A stretch of DNA of 64,000 nucleotides, taken from positions 620,001-684,000 of the forward strand of contig MBPM02000021.1 in assembly GCA_001695595.3 (NCBI GenBank), given 5' to 3'. Below, one piece after another: positions 1 through 10,379 of the stretch. The DNA is from Plasmopara viticola (taxonomy: Eukaryota > Oomycota > Peronosporomycetes > Peronosporales > Peronosporaceae). The notes under the pieces were generated by a model. It searched no databases. It saw nothing but the letters and a program-made list of their open reading frames with translations, and was not told the origin of the DNA. Each line of letters opens with the position of its first letter. The first letter of the stretch is position 1. Position numbers and translations under genes: made by a program.

Positions 1-2420
1 AACCTCAAGACGAGTAATTATTCTAAGCCCAAGTCGGAAACGCAGTGGGTGAGGTACTATGTGACTTTCTCACCACCGAATACCAGCGCAAGTCACCTTT
101 TTCACCCAATATCTAAAAAACAAATTCGACAAGCAAGAAGAGTGAATACCTTACAGGTTGATACTACAAGGCCTATGTAGACCGTAGCGCCAAGCAAAAC
201 GCTATCCAGGTTTGTACGTCACTCAGGCTTTCCGAAAGCAACTTCTCACGTGGTATATAAAAGCGTCGCTTTGCTCAAAACACTCGTAGTACGAGCGCAA
301 CTACACGGCTGCTATGCGAGTGCTCTAAAACTGCATCCAATAATTATATTTAGTTTAGCCGTCATCGTATAAAGCCTGGAAATAAGGGTGACCTGTACCC
401 AACATCAAATGCTTTTGATACTACTTAGCACTGTCAGCATCACAGTTTAATAAAGGCACTTATTCCGAAGATGGGCGACACTTAAAAGGATAACAATCCG
501 AAAGCCAACTCTTTTAGGCAAAGAATTCATATCTCTGACCTTGAAGTGCAATTTGATGACCCGGTGGATCGAAGACAACTCAACTCCGTAATCTCTCGGC
601 TTAGACAGATTGCCGAGCCAGATGCTGAGCTCAAAACGTAACTTCTGAGTGTGTTGTTGGATTTTACTTCTATCTCACGCCGGCGTGCGACTAGACGACA
701 GTGGACTACATGGCAAATGCCCGTTTTTGGCTGCCAGCTACGTCCTTGTCCCATTAATCGATTGAATTCTTAAGAAAGGTCACAACAGCCCAGAATTAAC
801 TCATCTTTGTCCATGCCTAGTAAATGAAATAGCTTTGTGTAGTCAAATTCCTCCACTTCTGACGGAAGCATGTCAGTTTTTGTTGGTTGCTGAGTCTGTG
901 CTTGAAGTGAAATTCCTCTCGAAGTGAGATTCCAATCGCTTCGATTAATATCTCTTCCTAGATTTATAAAGCTGAGAACGAGGCAAGCTTAATCTTTCAC
1001 CATCCATGAGCGCACACACCTTGACTTGTTCTTAGAGTGGCGCCCCAGTAATGAGTCCCATTAACTTCTTTCGACACGAAAGCCCAAGCTTTACTGATAC
1101 TCAAAATCTGTTTTAAGTAATGTTGCTCTCAACTATATAGCATTATGGTAGCGGTTCTGCGTGTGGGTGCGCAACGTTTGGTCCGACCTCCTATTAAAAG
1201 GATCGCGAGCGCAACTCTGACCTACTTCCCGCGATCAAATTGTTATTTTCTTTTCCTTAATTCAGAAGAGGAAGTTCTTTTTCTTCAATGGTGGTGACCT
1301 TACGATTTACCAGCTTATACTCCAGATCAAATGCTACTTCAAGGGATGCATGAGATTACACTATATTGTGTAAGCCCTCGAACATAATTTTTGCTTGCAT
1401 ATCTTGAATACCAACACTCGCACCTGGAGGCGTGCAAGAAAGTCAAGCATTTTCAGTGGATGACTATTTTCTCTTTCAAATCTTTTTAATCGACATAGAT
1501 AAGTACAGGATGATCAGGCGTGTGGCGCTAAATTTTCTTGATTAAAAGGTTGGGCTAAACGCTTGCTAACACACACAAGTGAGAAATTAATTCAATATAG
1601 TATTTGTGCCCTGGGATCACATCGAAAAGCAGCATTTTTTCCGGTAATGTTTCAGTTTTACTGGCGCTAGTATTTTTTTAGCAAACGAGACAGGCATAAA
1701 CTCCATCAAGGAAATCATGAGTAAAAAATTGACGGCTTCCATAATTGGGGATTCACTCTGCAAACAAGTTAAATTTACTACGGTTATAGACAGCTTACCA
1801 ATATCCCACCAAGCACGTAACTTTATAGATTTCAAAAAGAGTCGATGGTAGAGGCAAATCAAACTTTTTTCAGGCACTGACAGAATTGCTTTTCCTAAAT
1901 GACTTGGATGAGCAGTTCTTGCCCTATAGGACCCAGAGTAATGAGGGTCTAGTCTGGCTTTAAGTGCTGTCGATCGCCATAAACTCTGCTTTGGCTGCGA
2001 CAAGCAAGCGCGCATTATCTGGATATTAAAGGGTTGTGCAAGAGTTCTAAAGGGTTGTTGATAGATATCGCGTCTTCAGAGCCAGGGAAGCGCTGGACTA
2101 TAAGAAATAAAAATAACCTCATTAAGGGTGCATGAGTGATAAGCACTGTAGGACTAAGCTGTTTGGAGGCTGACAGCTCTAAAAAGAAATCAGCAACGGA
2201 GAAGACGTTGTTTGTACACTTGAGTTTACAAAGTTACCAAACCCCAGTTTTGTATTTTGACAGACTCCTGTGCGTCGCAAAATTTTGCTTGCCTGCAAAA
2301 GATACCGTCAACCAACATAGGTTGATGACGCTTTCAAAGAGAGCAACGAAGGTAAGACAACCTTATTTTAAATGGCAATTGAAATTGTTTTGGACATTTT
2401 TAAAATTTGAACTGGACCTG
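1..2420. other. Gene-poor AT-rich stretch, no supported gene
   Basis: I see no gene here. The open frames are short (at most about 130 codons), are present on both strands, and carry no family motif, signal peptide plus domain, or splice-linked continuation. The base composition matches the other intergenic parts of the window. It could hold old transposon or gene debris too decayed to recognise by eye. Confidence 0.5.
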
Positions 2421-3065
2421 CCTTGAGGAATTGAATGCTTTGGCTGCAAGAACTTGAAAAATTGAAAGCTTTGGCTGCAACATGTTCTTATACTTCTGTT
2501 GAGTATACGGCTTCTTTAAAAGAAAGCCTGAGCAAGTAAATGCTCGAGATTAATATGGGAGATACTGAAGTGACAAATGCTCGTTTTTAGGCAGACGTAG
2601 TAACGTCTTTAGAACCTCGTTTGCGGATACCCAAGATCAACTAGCATCACTGGCTGCTGAAGACGCTAAACTTAGCATTCTAGTTATGGGCAGCATACAA
2701 TTATTGAAAAAAAGCTCAGAGACAACAAGTGCTGGTGGCAAGGTTCCGTGGAGTGGTACCGTCAAAAAGCCAAAATAGCTTAGAGGCGAAGCTCTAAATG
2801 TAGAAATCTGTATTGAGAACGCAAACACATCCACCATTTTGGACGAAAATTAGCCATATGGACAGTGTACGTTGCGCCTTGGCTCAGATATCCTCAAAGA
2901 TCCCAAAGATCTAGTACACCCTTTACTATGAAGCTTCTTGAATTGACATTCGATGACCTTCAAAAATATTCTTGCCGGATAGAAGAGTCATGCACGAAAT
3001 TACCCTCGCGCTATACATGTTACAAGGCAACACCTACTGCCACAAAGACAGTGTTTACGAGATAA
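2400..3065 (+). pseudogene. Relic of an unidentified protein gene, possibly coiled-coil
   Basis: Between 2430 and 2860 the + strand gives short stretches in shifting frames that read like a helical, Leu/Ala/Glu/Lys-rich protein (for example LEKLKALAAT, then TQDQLASLAAEDAKLS), interrupted by stops. A frame from 2865 to 3065 may be a further piece. I do not recognise the family. The broken frames suggest a dead gene fragment, though chance open stretches cannot be excluded. Confidence 0.25.
2427..2482. repeat. Short direct duplication, two copies
   Basis: The string AATTGAA(T/A)GCTTTGGCTGCAA occurs twice about 34 bp apart. The repeat lies inside the coiled-coil-like relic and could be a remnant of heptad-type coding repetition or a simple slippage duplication. 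Confidence 0.5.
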
Positions 3066-4870
3066 CGGTAATTTGCATGGTGCAAACATCGAAACCTCCG
3101 CACTCATCACCAACTTTTCGTGGTTAAAAATCGTACGGGACGTGATGATGCCTTTGCGCTTATACTACACTGAACAGTACAACGGTATCTACACATCCTC
3201 TCACCAATGTTTTTGCTTTCCGCCAACGTTATAGGCGACATAGCGTTGAAGGAAGAGCGTTTCGCGTAACGAATTCTTTGTAAGTAAGACGTACAGTATC
3301 AATATGAATCATTCATCCGATTGTGAGAGTCCAATATATCAACGAGAAAGCTTTGTTACTTACATATGTGTTGACGACTATCAGTCAATAAAATGTGCAG
3401 TTGTGGGAAAACGAGGCTGCCATAATTTGAGCAGACCACGTGAAAGTAGAAGCTACCTTCGTCAGGCCTTCGCCACATTCAAAAGTATTTAATTGATTAG
3501 GCTCAACTGATGTATTTGATAAATACAGCGCAAGTCTTGCAACTTTTTGTGCGATCGACTGAAAAGGACATTGAGCAGTGCCGGAGAAGACAGCATCGAG
3601 ATGCGTGTGAAAAATTAAGAAAAGCCTCTCGCAAGCTCGAGCTGTTCTACCTTTACCGGACAAACACTTGCCGTTTAACGGCGTTCGAGACGCTTTCGAC
3701 TATACCATCAGATGCGCTGTATTGCAACTTGAAAGAGATGGACGTGAGCGCGTCATCTCGTTCCACTTCAGGCAGCTTATGTCGTTTAAATTTTTTATCG
3801 TTCATGACATATCAAAACTTTCCATTAACTATTTCTAAGCTTTAGGCCCTTGTCAATCTTTTAAAGACCATGCATTTAAAAGAACATACTTCCCACTTTC
3901 TTCAAGAATGGTAATCTATTTGTCATACTTTGCAATGTATATTTGTCATACTAGTTACAATTCTGATGACCTATTGTGCTCGCCAAAGCGCCTTCGGGCA
4001 GGCCATACTTTAAGCTGGCTCACACAGTAAATTTGAAACTTCTTGCAACGAACAAATTTTGTAAGCATATATAGCGGATGCCAGATTAGAGTCTTCAATG
4101 CGTTTCTTCATCGCTGATAAAAACGCCAAAGTCAAGCGGACAGTCTTGACAGCGATCACAATTGCATTGCTGTGAGAAGGCAAATTATCGTATAAGTATT
4201 AATCAAAGCAGGCAGATCAAGGTCAAGTCGTTGCTTCAAATGACAAAGACCTTACGATACGTATACTTCTGGAGGCATATAATAGTCAGGTAACGGTCAT
4301 TTAGGCCGAGCAAAAAATGTTGGTTTTTACACCAATTTGGTGGCCCCACATGTACAAGTAAGTGGTCGAAACCTCTGTTAGAATGCATTTAGATGTCGTT
4401 AGCCCAACACTTGTATCCCAATTCTAGCCAGCCAAAAGTCGCTAATATTATGCTCAATTTAAGCTCCATATGCTCGTAAAACACGAAACGCTCGGGAGAA
4501 GTAGTATTGTAATCAGGTCTCTTGATCAGCATTCGCTACCTCATTAATGTAAAATTGGCTTCCCTTCCCTCCAAAAAAGAGATCCTATTGGTCCATCGTG
4601 TGCTACCTGAGCATCAACCATTAAGACTCCAGAATTTTAGCTCCTGGGCTATTAAACACACGCTCCATGGACAGCCTTTTAAGACTTATAATCCAAATCG
4701 CTTTATTAAAGGGAAGCGGGAATACTAAGTGTTGATTTAAGCAGAAAAGATCCACAAAGGCGCTAGAATACAAGACTGTATAGCAGCATCAATATCGTAT
4801 GAGGAAACCTTAAAGATGGCCAATGCAATATTAAAAAAACGGGGTTATTGCCAACGCGAGCTTTAAACTA
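3066..4870. other. Gene-poor stretch, no supported gene
   Basis: Several frames of 60-110 codons overlap on both strands around 3300-3850. None shows a recognisable domain, and they contradict each other, so I leave them unannotated. Nothing else is evident. Confidence 0.4.
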
Positions 4871-4872
4871 AT

Positions 4873-5505
4873 ATGCACCTCTACTGAAGGCGCGCATCTA
4901 CCATGTTAGGCTAAAGCGCTGATCGGATGTCACCTGACACGTACTGCTGCAGTTCAAAACGTAGACCGCACCTATATCCATTCCCATCGTCAAGTGAAAT
5001 TAAAAAGAGGGAAAGACATTAAGAGGTAGTTACGCAGCCATGACCAAACAATTTAGAGAGAACAGCTCGTTTACTCAACCCACGTCAATAATATTTCATG
5101 CGCTCGAACGAGAATCGCATGTTTCTTGTCGACTAAGTCAAGTGTGCTATGCACTGTACATCCTGTCCTGTTGCTTACAGAAATACGCGTGCTTTAAATC
5201 AATATCCACATCTAGTGAAGGCAATGAAGATGCGTATTTTTGTGTTAGGCTAAAGCGCTGATTGGATGTCACTCGACACGTACTGCTGCAGCTACAAAAA
5301 GCTGACCGAACTATATCCATTTCCATCGTCTAGCCAGATTCATAAGGGAGATAGACACTTACAGGTACTTTCGTATCCATACCCGACCACTTTAAAAGAG
5401 GATAGCTCGTTTGCTCAACTTCGGTCAATAATGTTTCATGCTCTCGAACGAGGATGTGATAATTCTTGTCGACTGTACATCCTGTCTCGTTGCTTATAGA
5501 AAACG
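4873..5505 (+). repeat. Degenerate tandem duplication, unit about 335 bp
   Basis: The string GTTAGGCTAAAGCGCTGAT begins one unit near 4909 and another near 5243, and each is followed by the same landmarks in order: CGACACGTACTGCTGCAG or a close variant, TATATCCATT, AGCTCGTTTACTC or its variant, GTCAATAAT.TTTCATGC, CTCGAACGAG and CTTGTCGACT. The sequence before the first unit (near 4873) resembles the end of that unit (near 5205), so the array once had at least a partial third unit. The copies differ by many substitutions and small indels, so the duplication is old. The frames at 5040-5261 and 5266-5499 are products of the repetition and have no known domain. Confidence 0.75.
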
Positions 5506-6378
5506 GCGTCTGTGCCGGGATGGGAGCCTCATTTAATTCTCCTCATGTGTGATTGATGCGCCATTGCTATACAGCTTTCTGACACAGAATAACGGCACGA
5601 TACGTGAGATTCCTTCCTGTGAACCGCTTTCGCCTTGTGCCCCGCAAGCCAGAGACCGAGGTTTCTTTGATGTTTAGTCAGATTTAATTTGTGCTGTGCA
5701 ATCGAGTAAAGAACATTAGAAAAAAAAGTATTGTGCGTTTAGCTCTCATCTGTTTGATGTTCATGGTAAGCAAAGACGTCCTACCAAGAACGAGATGCAA
5801 AAGTGGGTGGATTCTAAAAGAGAGGCCGGAACAGTATTTCTACCCACTTGATGAAGACTTGTAAAATTCTGTTTATTATATAAAGCCGGTATATCCTGAC
5901 AATCTGACATTTCAAATTGTCATATTTTGAAATACTGCCAGTCCGATTGTGCCATATTTTATACTAATTGTCAACGCCAGGAGCAAGTGAGTCAAGCAGT
6001 TTCTAACTGAATTATTGCATGAGCCGTCATATGGGCCCATTGAGAAAGGGGCTACAAGGGAAAAAGTATCATTTCTTGCTGAGTTTGAATAGCGTGTCGT
6101 CATGATTGGCATTATTGGGCTTTAAGTCTACAAACAATCCAGACAAAACCCCAAAAATATTTAAGTCCTTATTATCTTAAAGCGCAGCGTTCAAGCACAT
6201 AGGCTGAAATTTTTTAGGTAGACATTAACAGATGTACATTCTATTGAGAATAAAGTGATTCTGCAAACCCTAAAATCAGGATGCTCAACCATTCAATTTC
6301 TGATGCGGCACTTGAAGGTGCAAATACATCCGGGCTATGTGACGTCGACTGAGAAATTAACTTGAATATGTATACAGT
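5506..6378. other. Intergenic, left flank of the palindrome
   Basis: No supported gene. The sequence is AT-rich with scattered stops in all frames, up to the point near 6379 where similarity to the right arm of the inverted duplication begins. Confidence 0.45.
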
Positions 6379-6412
6379 TGTTTACTGGCTATTGAGATCC
6401 GGGGGAGGCGCA

Positions 6413-6428
6413 GCTCATTTTCGATTCG
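6413..6428 (+). promoter_or_regulatory. Oomycete-type initiator (Inr) before the left effector
   Basis: GCTCATTTTCGATTCG fits the first ten positions of the oomycete initiator consensus GCTCATTYYNCAWTTT and lies about 47 bp before the effector ATG, a normal distance for a short leader. The right arm has GCACATTTTCGATTCG at the matching place, so the core TCATT is lost there. Confidence 0.55.
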
Positions 6429-6459
6429 TACTCGACCAAGTTGCGACTGTAAAGACGAC

Positions 6460-6936
6460 ATGCGTCACATTTTTCTTGTCGTCGTGTTCCTGCTTGCGTA
6501 CGCAGCACGTCTCCAATGTCTAATAAGCGCGACCAACGCTGCAGTGAGTGTCAAGCCGGGGCCCCATGCAGGTCGGGGCTTAAAGGGAAGCACCACATCA
6601 ATGAGCGTCAACGTGGAGGACGAAGAAAGAGGGCTTTCAGACATGCTAAAAAGATTGCGTTCAATGCTTTTTGATGCGAACTCTGCCACCGAAGGCCACG
6701 TGTTTGGAAAGGACGCCAAATCCACCAAAAGTGTTAAAGTTGCTGGTGCTGCTTCAGACGTCAAGAAGGTTGGTCAGCTCCGACACATGTGGAATCAGAT
6801 CAAAAAGATTGAGGTCAAAGGCGATGTCAAGTATATGGTCATCATTTACGCGCTTCTCGTTTTGAGTACAATTGGTATTCTCGGGACTGCAGTCGCAATT
6901 AATCACAATGTCTCGAGTCAGTATATTCACGAGTAG
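6460..6936 (+). CDS. Secreted EER effector candidate, left copy
   Basis: The product is a 158-residue protein. Residues 1-22 are a hydrophobic signal peptide. An RXLR-like site follows at residues 39-42 as RGLK (the final Arg is missing), and an intact acidic EER motif lies at 55-57. This order and spacing are those of oomycete host-translocated effectors. Residues 58-120 are charged and probably helical, and residues 124-147 form one hydrophobic segment that could anchor the protein in a host membrane, followed by a short tail. There is no intron. The ATG at 6460 was chosen because it opens the signal peptide and is shared with the right copy. The neighbour downstream on the same strand is a decayed family gene. 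The function inside the host is unknown, and no WY-domain pattern is visible. Confidence 0.8.
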   Translation: MRHIFLVVVFLLAYAARLQCLISATNAAVSVKPGPHAGRGLKGSTTSMSVNVEDEERGLSDMLKRLRSMLFDANSATEGHVFGKDAKSTKSVKVAGAASDVKKVGQLRHMWNQIKKIEVKGDVKYMVIIYALLVLSTIGILGTAVAINHNVSSQYIHE

Positions 6937-6979
6937 AAATGAAGTAAAGTTTAAAGTAAAAGCACTTTCTCCTGTCTCT

Positions 6980-7966
6980 CCTAATGAACGAAAGCGACTG
7001 TCTCGGCGAATAAAAAGCCAAACGCTTGCGATGCATCGAAGCAAACCAGCAGATTTTGCAGTTTTTGACTGCATTTTTATCCACGTCGCGCCCAGCTCGT
7101 TTCAGCATCAAAGATCAAAAAAAAGTTTGTGAAACCTGTCAGGAGAACAAGACGCGTACAGAGTTTACAACAGAAACGACATACAGCGGCACAACTTAGT
7201 TGTAACGTCACCAGCAGCCAACTAGTGCACAGAACAAAAAACAACAAATGGAAGTGCGGCATCGTAAGCGATGGAATTTGAAGCATGAGCAAGGGTTTTA
7301 ACGAGTACTCAAGAAATACCCACCTCAGATTGACTTGCCTTTTGTATACCCATGTCAATTATATTGGTCATGTGATACTGCCGAGATGCAAAGCATACCG
7401 ATTGCGTTTGACTTGTTCCACTCGCGCTGTCTTGGGATTCAACTGCTTCCTTTGGAAAAACGGACAGTGGTACAGGCGCTCTGCCCTTCAGGGACGACAA
7501 TGCGAATTTTTTCGATACTAATATTATCATGTGGAAAAATGCGTTTCATTGTTTGTGAGCAAGGACTGCAACTTGCTGTACGACAAAATGATGATGACCG
7601 GACCGAAGGGCGTTACCCTTGATTGGAGGATTCGTCAAGGGATATCATCAGCAATGCTACAGCGATTGCATCAGGTAGAACGAGGGAATGAAGAATGGAG
7701 GATTGATGACACGTATTATACGAGCGAAGTGTCCAGTACCACTCCTTTGCCACTTTTTTTACAACACGCCACGGTGGGATCCATCATGAATGCAATATTG
7801 GCTTTAAGATGAAGTTATTGTAAAAGGGACCGTACAGCCCGAGTCCGATATCTTGGTCGATCGATTACATTCCAGTGGCAACTCATTGATATTGCCTCGA
7901 TGGACTGGAACGGACTGCGTTCTGTACTTTGTAAGTCATAATGACGGAATAGGCGGGTTCAAGGGA
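6980..7966 (+). pseudogene. Decayed copy of the 34.7-35.6 kb gene family, left arm
   Basis: Pieces of the protein encoded at 34686-35637 can be followed here in order but in different frames: the region after LFHSRCLGIQLLP (matching FHQRCLGTQLLP in the intact gene), the stretch ending QALCP, then after a frame change the VSLFV / IDDTYY / PLPLFLQHAT part, and finally the RVRYLGRS / FQWQLID module near 7835-7905. The frameshifts and stops are shared by both palindrome arms, so the gene was already dead before the inverted duplication. It begins only about 50 bp after the effector stop. Confidence 0.75.
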
Positions 7967-8163
7967 GGTTACGACGAAATTTGCGATAAACAAATTGAAT
8001 ATTACAACAAAAACTGTACTTTCCAAGATAAATAATTTTTAACAGTGCAGCAAAAATCCACTTTTATTTTGTATAATAACCAGACACATTCCAGTCGAAA
8101 TTAGCCGTAAGTCATCGTGCTTTGGCGCAAAATTGCTGTTGCTGCACCATCACCACATTCCAG
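7967..8163. other. Spacer at the palindrome centre
   Basis: About 197 bp that are not shared by the two arms separate them. A frame running from the left arm continues to 8035 and has no known domain. The spacer is AT-rich and contains the duplicated word CACATTCCAGTC (near 8087 and 8154). I see no target-site duplication or transposon end. Confidence 0.6.
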
Positions 8164-9140
8164 TCCCTTGAACCCGCCTATTCCGTCATTATGACTTACA
8201 AAGTACAGAACGCAGTCCGTTCCAGTCCATCGAGGCAATATCAATGAGTTGCACCGGAATGTAATCGATCGACCAAGATATCGGACTCGGGCTGTACGGT
8301 CCCTTTTACAATAAATTCATCTTAAAGCCAATATTGCATTCATGATGGATCCCACCGTGGCGTGTTGTAAAAAAAGTGGCAAAGGAGTGGTACTTGACAC
8401 TTTGCTCGTATAATACGTGTCATCAATCCTCCATTCTTCATTCCCTCGTTCTACCTGATGCAATCGCTGTAGCATTGCCGATGATATCCCTTGACGAATC
8501 CTTCAATCAAGGGTAACGCGCTTCGGTCCGGTCATCATCATTTTGTCGTACAGCAAGTTGCAGTCCTTGCTCACAAACAATGAAACGCATTTTTCCACAT
8601 GATAATATTAGTATCGAAAAAATTCGCATTGTCGTCCCTGAAGGGCAGAGCGCCTGTACCACTGTCCGTTTTTCCAAAGGAAGCAGTTGAATCCCAAGAC
8701 AGCGCGAGTGGAACAAGTCAAACGCAATCGGTATGCTTTGCATCTCGGCAGTATCACATGACCAATATAATTGACATGGGTATACAAAAGGCAAGTCAAT
8801 CTGAGGTGGGTATTTCTTGAGTACTCGTTGAAACTCTTGCTCATGCTTTAAACTCCATCGCTTACGATGCCGCACTTCCATTTGTTGTTTTTTAATCTTT
8901 GCACTAGTTGGCTGCTGGTGACGTTGCAGTTAAGTTGTGCCGCTGTATGTCGTTTCTGTTGTAAAGTCTGTACGCGTCTTGACCTCCTGACTGGTTTCAC
9001 GAACTTTGTCCCCTTGGATGCTGAAACGAGCTTGGCGCGATGTAAAAAAAGTTTGCCGATTTGAAAATTGCAACATCTCTTGGCTTGCTTCGATGCGTCG
9101 CAAGCGTTTGGCTTTATATTTGCCGATACAGTCGCTTTCA
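8164..9140 (-). pseudogene. Decayed copy of the 34.7-35.6 kb gene family, right arm
   Basis: This copy has the same disrupted structure as the left-arm copy. The N-terminal part is better preserved and reads YKAKRLRRIEASQEMLQ, which aligns with YEAKRQRRIELNQKKLQ near the start of the intact gene. A 124-codon open piece at 8507-8881 covers the middle of the protein before the shared frame change. There is no continuous reading frame, so it is not expected to make a full protein. Confidence 0.75.
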
Positions 9141-9182
9141 GAGACAGGAGGAAGTGCTTTTGATTTGAACTTTATTTTATTT

Positions 9183-9659
9183 CTACTCGTGAATATACTG
9201 ATTCGAGATATTGCGATTAATCGCGAATACAGTCCCGAGAATTCCAAGTACACTTAGGATACAAATCACGTAAATGATGGCCAAATACTTGACATTGCCT
9301 TTGTACTCAACATTTTTGATCTGATTCCACATGTGTCGGAGCTGACCAACCTTCTTGGCGTTTGAAGCAGCACCAGCAGCTTTAACACTTTTGGTGGATT
9401 TGGCGTCCTTTTTCAACGCCTGGCCTTTGGTGGCAGAGTTCGCATCGAAAAGCATTGAACGCAACCTTTTTAGCATATCTGAAAGCCCTCTTTCTTCGTC
9501 GTCCACGTTGACGCTCATTGATGTGGTGCTTCCGTCTAAGTCCCGACCTGCATGAGGCCCCGGCTTGGCACCCACTGCAGCGTTGGTCACGCTTATTAGG
9601 CCTTGAAGACGTGCTGCATACGCAAGCAGGAGCACGACGACAAGAGGAATTTGACGCAT
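9183..9659 (-). CDS. Secreted EER effector candidate, right copy
   Basis: This 158-residue paralogue of the left effector has no indels relative to it. The signal peptide covers residues 1-22, the degenerate RXLR site reads RDLD at 39-42, EER is at 55-57 and the hydrophobic segment is at about 124-147. The frame is open for 19 codons upstream of the chosen ATG, but the shared signal peptide supports the start at 9659. By eye about 35 residues differ from the left copy. The changes are dense in the C-terminal membrane segment, residues 78-83 and the RXLR site, and nearly absent from residues 54-77. The initiator core upstream is altered (GCACATT), so expression may be weaker or different. Confidence 0.78.
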   Translation of the reverse strand: MRQIPLVVVLLLAYAARLQGLISVTNAAVGAKPGPHAGRDLDGSTTSMSVNVDDEERGLSDMLKRLRSMLFDANSATKGQALKKDAKSTKSVKAAGAASNAKKVGQLRHMWNQIKNVEYKGNVKYLAIIYVICILSVLGILGTVFAINRNISNQYIHE

Positions 9660-9730
9660 GTCGTCTTCACAGTCGCAACTTGGTCGAGTACGAATCGAAA
9701 ATGTGCCGGAACTCAATAGCCAGTTAACAA

Positions 9731-10375
9731 AATCGAGTCAGATTTCGTCACACAACCAGGATGTATTTCTACAGTCTTGAATGAAAAGGCTCGTTGGACA
9801 ACAATCGCATGAAAAATATAGGAGGGTGGAGAAGTACGTTACACCAATGCATGTATGTTTGTATCGTGGAAAGGCTGCCGTCGCAAAATTCTTTGCAAAG
9901 TCAAACGCAGAGTGGCACTAATAGCGCTTGTCTGGGTGACAAATGGACCGTGTAAAAAAGTGACTTATACGACAAAGATATTGAGTTATGGATCTTTGCA
10001 ACGAAACAATACTGCGTCAATAAGCGTCACTTGATGGCAACATATTCGTCAGACATTGTGATGCTAATCTCAAGTAATTTAGGAAAACTCGTTAAAAATT
10101 GATACCATGCCTGTATTGATAAACGTGCACAAGACGTGAGCACAATATCAAATTAGATTGCGCACATGGTTCAGGCCTAAGAACTTTGAGTATTATCTTC
10201 GAGAGGGGACTTTTTTAAAAAAAATCACGAGTACGTCTGCATAATCCAAGACTTGATGTTCCAAACTGAATTAGAAATCAGTAATTTTAAATAGGGGTTC
10301 TCTTTTCAATGGATTGCGGGAAGAAGTCGCAAAGAATACTAAGGAAGCAAGTCCGAGTACTATCCTGTAGATCAT
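9731..10375. other. Intergenic, right flank of the palindrome
   Basis: No supported gene or element. There are only short frames in AT-rich sequence. Confidence 0.45.
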
Positions 10376-10379
10376 TGAA

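Larger units (their letters stand above)
6379..7966 (+). repeat. Left arm of a large inverted duplication
   Basis: The arm matches the reverse complement of 8164-9730. The outer boundary is near TTTACTGGCTATTGAG and the inner boundary is at ...GGGTTCAAGGGA (7966). It contains, from outside in, an effector CDS and a decayed family gene on the same strand. The stretch 7309-7530 is identical base for base to 8599-8820, whereas the effector CDS at the outer end differs at about 35 of 158 codon products. There is a small insertion upstream of the effector relative to the other arm. Confidence 0.95.
8164..9730 (-). repeat. Right arm of the large inverted duplication
   Basis: This is the reverse-complement counterpart of 6379-7966. 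Inner positions up to about 8880 are almost identical to the left arm, with a 222-base identical run at 8599-8820. Differences become frequent between about 8880 and 9180 and are frequent in the effector CDS at 9183-9659. Confidence 0.95.

Noticed and set aside
1617..2015. 132-codon minus-strand frame
   Set aside because: It has no domain, signal peptide or coding-like composition, and no splice-linked neighbours. Frames of this length occur by chance in such sequence.
6465..6764. 99-codon frame antisense to the left effector
   Set aside because: It mirrors the effector codons. The same antisense frame is seen in the right copy only because the sequences are related.
9660..9716. Nineteen-codon N-terminal extension of the right effector
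   Set aside because: The extension is polar and would bury the signal peptide. The start shared by both copies is the later Met.
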